64,000 nucleotides of DNA from Filosporella fistucella. Lineage: Eukaryota > Ascomycota > Leotiomycetes > Helotiales. The DNA lies in contig JAQJZZ010000014.1 in assembly GCA_030077755.1 (NCBI GenBank), forward strand, positions 248,001 to 312,000, written 5' to 3'. Shown here piece by piece: positions 57,755 to 64,000 of the stretch. The position numbers and the translations under genes are program-made. The notes under the pieces are model-generated. The model ran no database searches. It was not told the origin of the DNA and was given only the letters and a program-made list of their open reading frames with translations. The first letter of the stretch is position 1, and every line of letters starts with the position of its first letter.

Positions 57755-58495
57755 AGTTGCGGATTTTGGAAGCTTGGGAGGAGGGGAGGCAGTTGGAACT
57801 TTTTGGAGATGGAGGTTCGCTAGACAGGGGTGGTTGACGGAGGACGTGTTTCGCGACAATGGTGCTTTGGAGCATTTGAATCTTCTACAACATCGAATTC
57901 CAACTGCAAGCACTTTTTGCATCGAAGAACTAACATCCTATTACTGTGGGTATTATAAATAAGTACTCGATTTCATTTATCTTGAAAGAAAAACTCTTTG
58001 AGGATACTTTAAAAGATATTATATCATCCATTATTACACTATCGTGTCAAACTTTTTGGTTCTTATCATTCTTTCTCGCGTTAATAGGCTGCAAAGGTTG
58101 GTAAATACCACAGAAAACCAAGGGAATGAGGAGTTCCTAAGAACAGAGAGATCTGCCTCAAAGTCAAAGTCATTAGATCCGTTGCGCGCTGGGATTAGTT
58201 TTTCAGCGGCCGAAATCTGCAGTACATCTTAGTCAAGTCACACTAGAAGCTGTAGCACTCAATATGAGTTTGAATAAATCTCATCTTCATGTATATTTTG
58301 TCCAACCAAGCATCTACTAATACATTATGATTACACAATATATCCAATCCACATCTACCTCAGATAAGAAGAACTATGTAAAGAGCGTATGTATGGGTAT
58401 CCTTTTCGCAAATCCGAAACGCCGTGGAAAATAATAACACAACCAAATCGCAAGCGCGGTGTGAAAATTACATAAAGGAAATCTTGTCATAAGGT
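57755..58495. other. Intergenic region
   Basis: Promoter of the dynactin p62 gene and 3' flank of the DUF8004-like gene, both on minus. AT-rich, with no coding signal. Confidence 0.55.
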
Positions 58496-61050
58496 TCAAG
58501 CACTCAAGTAAGCTCTCAATTCGTCATTACCTTCATTCTCGCTCTCCCATTCAACTCTGACTTCCTTTGTAATCTGCATGAACAGATCATTACCTCTGCT
58601 GACCCTCAATGGATCAGGTTGCAGCTGTTTGTGAGGTACAGAGTCCTCGTAGATACTAACAGAGTAACAACTGCTAGTTCTGGTCAAGCCGATGGCACTC
58701 ATGGGTCTATCCAGGAACTCCTTAATAGAGGCCTTGGAGACAATGGATGAATCTGATCCACGACGGCTGTCATTGCTTGAGGAGAGAGAGGTAGTAGGCG
58801 AAGCCAAATCTCCAGCTTCAACAGAAGTATTGGACCAGCGAGAAGAAAGCTCTTCAAGAGACGAGCTAGATTCAGAGGACATCTTTCGAGCTGGGATTGC
58901 GTCCTCAGCTTCCAATGATTTTCGGCTGGCGGTGATAACGGTATTTGTGCCGTTTCCATAGCCGTGCACGAGGATTTCGTGGTAAGAGGTTCGCCGAGGT
59001 TTCGGATGGCGAAGCTCGGGCATGTTGCCCAAAGTGCTGAGAGCTCTGCGCACAGTACTCTTTCGTGATGATGTAGTAGCAGAAGAAGAAGTAGATGAAT
59101 CGCTTATATCGCGACGATGAGCCTTGTGTGTAATGGCAAAGTAGTCGATATCTGGTTTGATTTCATTTGGCGTGGCAGGTGTTGACTCCTCCTTTGGTTT
59201 GATAGAAGCAACAAAGTCTTCCTTTGTCTGGGCTGTTTGGCTGCGGATGAGAGTCTCCAAAGGACGCTCCTCCTTCCATGGTGGACAGCCAGCTGTCAGG
59301 ACACAGAGACTGTATGACACATTCTGGGTATCGCGGACCTCCTCGGGAACTTTGGTAGCTGAATTCAGGATCTGGAGGATGGAATAGACGAGAATCCATC
59401 GAATCTTTCTTGCTTCCGTTAAGGATATCTTCTCGTTTCTATCTGCTTTCGTGGGGGAGAAAATACAATCCTTTTCAAAGCCACGATACGCTCTGACGAG
59501 TGTGCATTCGAGCAGCGATTGGTCTTTGAGATTGGTTGCTTTGGAGAGAGAGGAGAAGGAGACAAGACGTGGATCGGGCTTCATCTTGTCAAATCTTGGG
59601 GCAAAACTGAACCGTTTGTTGAAAGCAGGCCGAGATGATTTCGTGTCCACTTCTTCTGGGAGAAGCGGTAATGGGTTTTCAAGTGGCTGATATTTGTGCC
59701 GTTGGTCAAAAGCCTTCACGGTCTGCCAGACGCAAATGCCTCCTTGCTGAGATGGAGGAGCAGATGAGTCAGTTGACAGAACTGTAGGGTCCGCTAGGAA
59801 CTCGTACAACTTCTGGAACTCCGTACACATCTGACTGTATATGTGTTTTGGGAATGCTGAGCTTCCTTCTTCAGATCGAGGTGGGTAGTACCCAAGCTTT
59901 GCAATGTAGTATGATTGTAGGAAAGACCGAAATTTGTCGAGATGTGCGCGACCTCCAGGACTAAGGCCAAGATGTGCCTCGGAAAGGTCGTCTGAGAGGA
60001 AAAACGATAATCTCTTGCCACACTGGTCTAATCGCATATCCATTTCGAATCGTGATCGAGTTACAAGCGCTCGGGATGTTCTGCCCATATACTAGGCTTG
60101 TCAGGATATGCCGATGGTTTTGTTAAGTTTTTAGTGACTTACCTCAAATCCAGCACTTGAAATCAATCGCTCATTCATGCCAGTGCAATGTGCGAAAGCG
60201 TCCATCCATAAATCTCTAAAGTGAAAGTGTTCTGAAAAGAAAAGTATAGCCAGCGCATGGTCTGGTTGATTTCTCATATCCGCATATCCTTCTTCGTCCA
60301 TATAGTCCATGATTCCTTGTACATTATCCTCTCCGGGAGATCTGAACTCGGTCATGCTGTTCAGAAGGCCAACAAGTGCACCACCAAGGTGATTGCCAAC
60401 CAGTGACCTTCCAAATACCCAGGCGAAAAAGTTACGGGTCGCAGTGTGGTAGAGAAATGCTTGTCCTCGCTCGGCGGTAACAGGCGCTGGAATATAAAGC
60501 TCATACAGCTTGTCGTGCTGGAAGAAGTACTCGTCTTCGCTGAAATCAGACATTGGTGACTCCTCTAGCGTTTCGCTGAGGAATCTGTCCAGGAGCGGTC
60601 GACAACCGGTACTAATCAGGGCTTCCATGGGAACTCTAAATGCTGGCCCTCGTCTTGACTGACCTCGGCCATAGAGATGAACCAAGCAATTACCATCTGG
60701 GTACCATAATTCTGGATCCTGTACCAATGTCAGTGAGTGTATATGAATGCCAATCAAGGACTTACTCTTCTCAACCCATCCCATTCCACTGACCGTCTGG
60801 CCGCCCCATCCCATTTCCTGATACTCATGTCTCTTACTGATGCTTCCAAAATTGGATTTGCTGTCGAGTTCCTATTTCGCTGTTTCCACCCCAAAGCTCG
60901 ATTCGATACACCTGTATATAATGCAAAATCTTTTGAGCACATGGAATTAGGTCTGGTAACTTGACTTCCAGGTGTACGCAGCGAAGACGCTCTTGAAGGT
61001 GGTGTTGGAGTTCCGGCCATTGTTAAGGCCATTGAGTTAGAAATGTTCAT
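58496..61050 (-). CDS. Large conserved fungal protein, DUF8004-like
   Basis: Three exons (61050-60766, 60718-60143, 60091-58496) with introns of 47 and 51 bp give 818 residues. A short disordered start leads to LGWKQRNR and WDGAARRSVEWDGLRR, then the conserved core: DPELWYPDGNCLVHLYGRGQ, RGPAFRVPMEALISTGCRPL, YELYIPAPVTAERGQAFLYH, TRNFFAWVFGRSLVG and ALAILFFSEHFHFRDLWMDA. The third exon carries on with SRSRFEMDMRLDQ-like and FRSFLQSYYIAKLGYYPPR segments, and a Ser-rich region from about residue 600. This matches a Pezizomycotina family I recall as DUF8004, which has a BTB-like look in part. No biochemical role is known. A BTB-like adaptor role is only a suggestion. Confidence 0.78.
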
Positions 61051-64000
61051 CCTGGACGTGTTCTTCGGGTCTCCAGCTGTTTAATCGACGAATATCGATG
61101 AGATATTTGGTGTGGCTGCCGATCACCAGAACGACGTCAGTTTGGTGGTATTAAGAGCTGCCAGAGGATGATCCGTCAAGCTTAGCGTTTTAGGGGTCGA
61201 TCACTGCTGGAGCCTCCTCCAACTTGAGAAGTGATCAAAGCGAAAATCAAGAAGCGAAGTCTTGAGGAAAGGGGGAGGTATGTAGTAAGCTTATATTTGA
61301 GATCGAAAGATCGGGAAATAAAAATTGTTAAACCCTCTCTCGGGAATCCATGGCGTGTGGTGAGGGGATTTGTGATTTCTTATAATACCTGGGCATATGT
61401 CTCAGCTGGGCGTGCGTGTCAAGCTGTGAGCCCAGATCCACGCGGGCTATTGATATCAGAAAGTATACTATACCGTCAAGGTTCAGCGTTCCGTGCTGCA
61501 GCGGCTTACATTTGCATGGTTTAGGAGCTTGGAAACCACGTTGACAAAGCTATGTCCACTGTCCAGTAGAAGATGTGCAGCTGGTGGTGCTTCACGCCAT
61601 AAATTTTGTGGCGCAAGCTGAACACGGGGAGACTCAATCCCAAGGTTCCAAAGCACGCCCCCAGTGTTCCCAGGATTGGACGCCTATCTGCATGCTGTAT
61701 CGTTAGCACGGTGCTGTACCGCATTTGATAATTCTGCTTCTGGCTTTTTATTTAATAATTGCCATTTCTTCCAAATGCGTAAATGCACTTTTCAGCCCCA
61801 ACCACTAATGCCCGCCGATAGGTAACAAGAGTGATTATTCCAGAAGATATTTCATAATAATCTCCTCTGGTGCTTTCTTCTTCCAATCTCAACAAGAAAA
61901 ATCTTACGGTACAATGCGGCGAACTGATTGACAGGCGCTTGGACTCCAGAAGATCTGGAAAGAGAGTTCGGAGATTTTATCAGACACCATCATGATCAGC
62001 GGAATGCTCCCGATTATTTTGCGGGAGAGTTTCTGTCTAGAGACCCTTTCTCGACTCTCGCACGGCCATGATCTCAGCCGCACTCAGCAGACTCTCATCG
62101 TTCTGCTGGATGATAGGTCCCTCCCCGCAGCAGTCTTCCAGTGGACGGCGGGTGGGTTGCATTGCTGGATGGCCACTCAAAAGTCATGATAATCGTGACA
62201 GCGAGGCTCGATTGATCCACACCAGGGGGCACACAGGTTGGCTTGCTGGTCACCATATCATTGGTCAATAGCCATATTTCTAAACTACAAGTGGTAAGTC
62301 ACCGATGCCCGAATCGGCCGTTTGGGTCCAGACATCTCTTGGCTATTTTTCAAATGCATGGGTGTGGGGAATCTGGCGTGGTCTTTTCCAAGCCCTCACG
62401 ATAGGCTTGAGCGGACCTTCGTCGACGGAAGGTTTGGATGTGGTCTGGAAGGGCGTTGAAAGTTACAGCTCGCCAAATCTTTGATAAACCGTGTCGGAGA
62501 ACCCTTCAGACTCGAAACTGGGGTAGCATTGCATTCAAGCATTGTAACCTCAGAAGGATAACCTTTGAGATTCGAAGTTCAAGAGGTTGCGAAGAATCCA
62601 AAAGCCAAGAGTCGAGATGTAGATTTCAAATCGTCGGCCGGCGGCGATGCTAGGGTACTGTAGCTTCCGGGGACAAGACCGATAGGCATGAGATGTTTCC
62701 CTCAGTGTATCTTCCAAGCATGTGCATGCCAGAATTTCAAACCTCCGGCGATTGCAGTAATCGCTGGTGATGTCTTCGGCGTGATCGAGAAACTTATTGC
62801 TTAGGTAGTTGAGAATATAGGATCCCATGCAGGTTGCCGTGCCCCAAGGACTCGTCACTGGAAGAAGTTGTACTCTATCACCTCGCTGGTTGGTGATGAA
62901 TGAGAGTCAAAGTCTGATATTGCGTCAACAATAGGTGCTTATGTGGCGAAGATCATCGCTATAGAAATCGGGATCTTTCGCTGCCGAAGCCTTTCGCGGC
63001 ATCTCAGACTCCCAGATATTGGCAGTCAGCAATGGACGATGGCTGCAAATCGATGATAAATTGAAATGCTGAGATATTGTCTAATTAATTAGACGCATCT
63101 TCTTGGGGCCATCAATCGTCATCGCAGTCGGCGATCACTCTTATTTCAACCGCTTGTGAAGCTGTTGATCTTTGGCCGTGGTGCAGCGGCCGTGGTGTTG
63201 TTGAGTCTGAAAAGGGTGTGTATGTTATCGATAGCATACAGCAGTAATCGTGGTCCCTGATGTGATTATTGCCATGTTTTCGGGAGCACCTTAGAAGACT
63301 TCAGCAACATCATTTTTGACCCCGCCATGACCGCCAATGGGCCATTTGAGCCGTTCTAGTCATTCTCCACTCTATGGCACTGCGGGTTTTATCAAAACCT
63401 CCGCAAATAAAGTTAACAGGATACCCTCCTGTCAGCAGATTTTTAAATGCCGCCACCCCGCCCATTGTATGAGCGTCTTCCGTGCGTTGCGGTGCATTGA
63501 TGTTGAGGCTGCGTCATTACACCTCGAAGGAAAGACCTGGAAGTACGTGAGCTGATAGCCTGATGTGAGGTGATATGGTCTATTCTGGGCGAGTGACATT
63601 TTGGCATTCATGCGCTGGGGAGTTGAGATGCTTTGATGTTTTGTTTTTACTCCCGATTTGCCGGACGTTAGTCCCTGGTCCTTGAGGAAGCTCGTATACT
63701 GCAGATATTCGGAGGATACTTTGTTTTGACCTCGAACTCACATTAATATGCATGGTTGTCCTTTTGCATGTGGTATACTTTCAAGTGGATATGAGAGATG
63801 GGAGGAGAAGATTGGTCTTGTTGTTGGTGAAATTAAGTTAATGCTTCCTGAGAACTTTTGGTTGTCGCAAACAAGTTGATTGAAATAGGTAGGCACTCAA
63901 GAAAGCCCTTCCTTCGGTATAACGAGGATTGCAAGGAAGTTATCACATGAGATCCATGGATTAAACCATATATGTCAAACAGGTTCGTCAAACTACAATA
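61051..64000. other. Gene-poor right end of window
   Basis: Apart from the promoter of the DUF8004-like gene, I see no supported gene in 2.9 kb. Open frames are under 105 codons and overlap each other on both strands. No repeats of note or RNA genes were recognised. Confidence 0.45.

Overview
This window is nuclear DNA of a filamentous ascomycete (Pezizomycotina). The evidence is many short GT-AG introns (about 44-80 bp), a Zn2Cys6 regulator, an RTA1-family membrane protein, a GH55 glucanase and several fungus-only families (DUF7704, a DUF8004-like protein, a STAND N-terminal domain). The style of the proteins suggests Leotiomycetes, but that placement is impression only and was not tested. 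There is no operon structure, phage, CRISPR or bacterial mobile element. I could support 21 intact or partial protein-coding genes and one clearly broken gene. No tRNA or rRNA gene was found.

Layout. 1-7.1 kb: the 3' end of SEC63, a DENN-type protein (LCHN/Anr2-like) convergent to it, and a long Q-rich conserved fungal protein. 7.1-19 kb: gene-poor, holding one small secreted protein (9.8-10.5 kb) and an AT-hook gene broken by three frame changes and a stop (13.8-15.5 kb). 19-28.8 kb: a Pro-rich membrane protein with a long charged helix, a seven-exon Zn2Cys6 transcription factor, an NAD(P)-binding oxidoreductase-like gene divergent from a hemerythrin-like gene, and an unknown protein. 28.8-34.3 kb: mostly empty, with one poorly resolved small gene. 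34.3-40 kb: secreted GH55 exo-beta-1,3-glucanase, the EB1 homologue (Mal3/Bim1) and the vacuolar SNARE Vam7. 41-44.2 kb: an RTA1-family protein and an unusual protein that joins a fungal STAND/NLR-type N-terminal domain to an MSP (VAP-like) domain. 44.8-61 kb: SMC1 cohesin, a DUF7704 membrane protein, an F-box/WD40 protein, ribosomal protein eS7, dynactin p62 and a large DUF8004-like protein. 61-64 kb: no supported gene.

How the genes relate. Most are unlinked housekeeping functions: ER translocation, membrane traffic, vacuole fusion, microtubule plus-end and dynein machinery, cohesion and translation. EB1 and dynactin p62 belong to the same microtubule system; the EB1 protein ends in an acidic-aromatic tail of the kind recognised by CAP-Gly proteins. 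The most suggestive local unit is 21.9-27.2 kb. There a Zn2Cys6 regulator sits beside a divergent oxidoreductase/hemerythrin pair whose shared promoter holds a perfect palindrome with CGG and CCG ends, the class of site such regulators bind. Regulation of the pair by that factor is inference. The main novelties are the STAND-N/MSP fusion, a probable GC-AG intron that cuts the zinc cluster, and the degenerate AT-hook gene.
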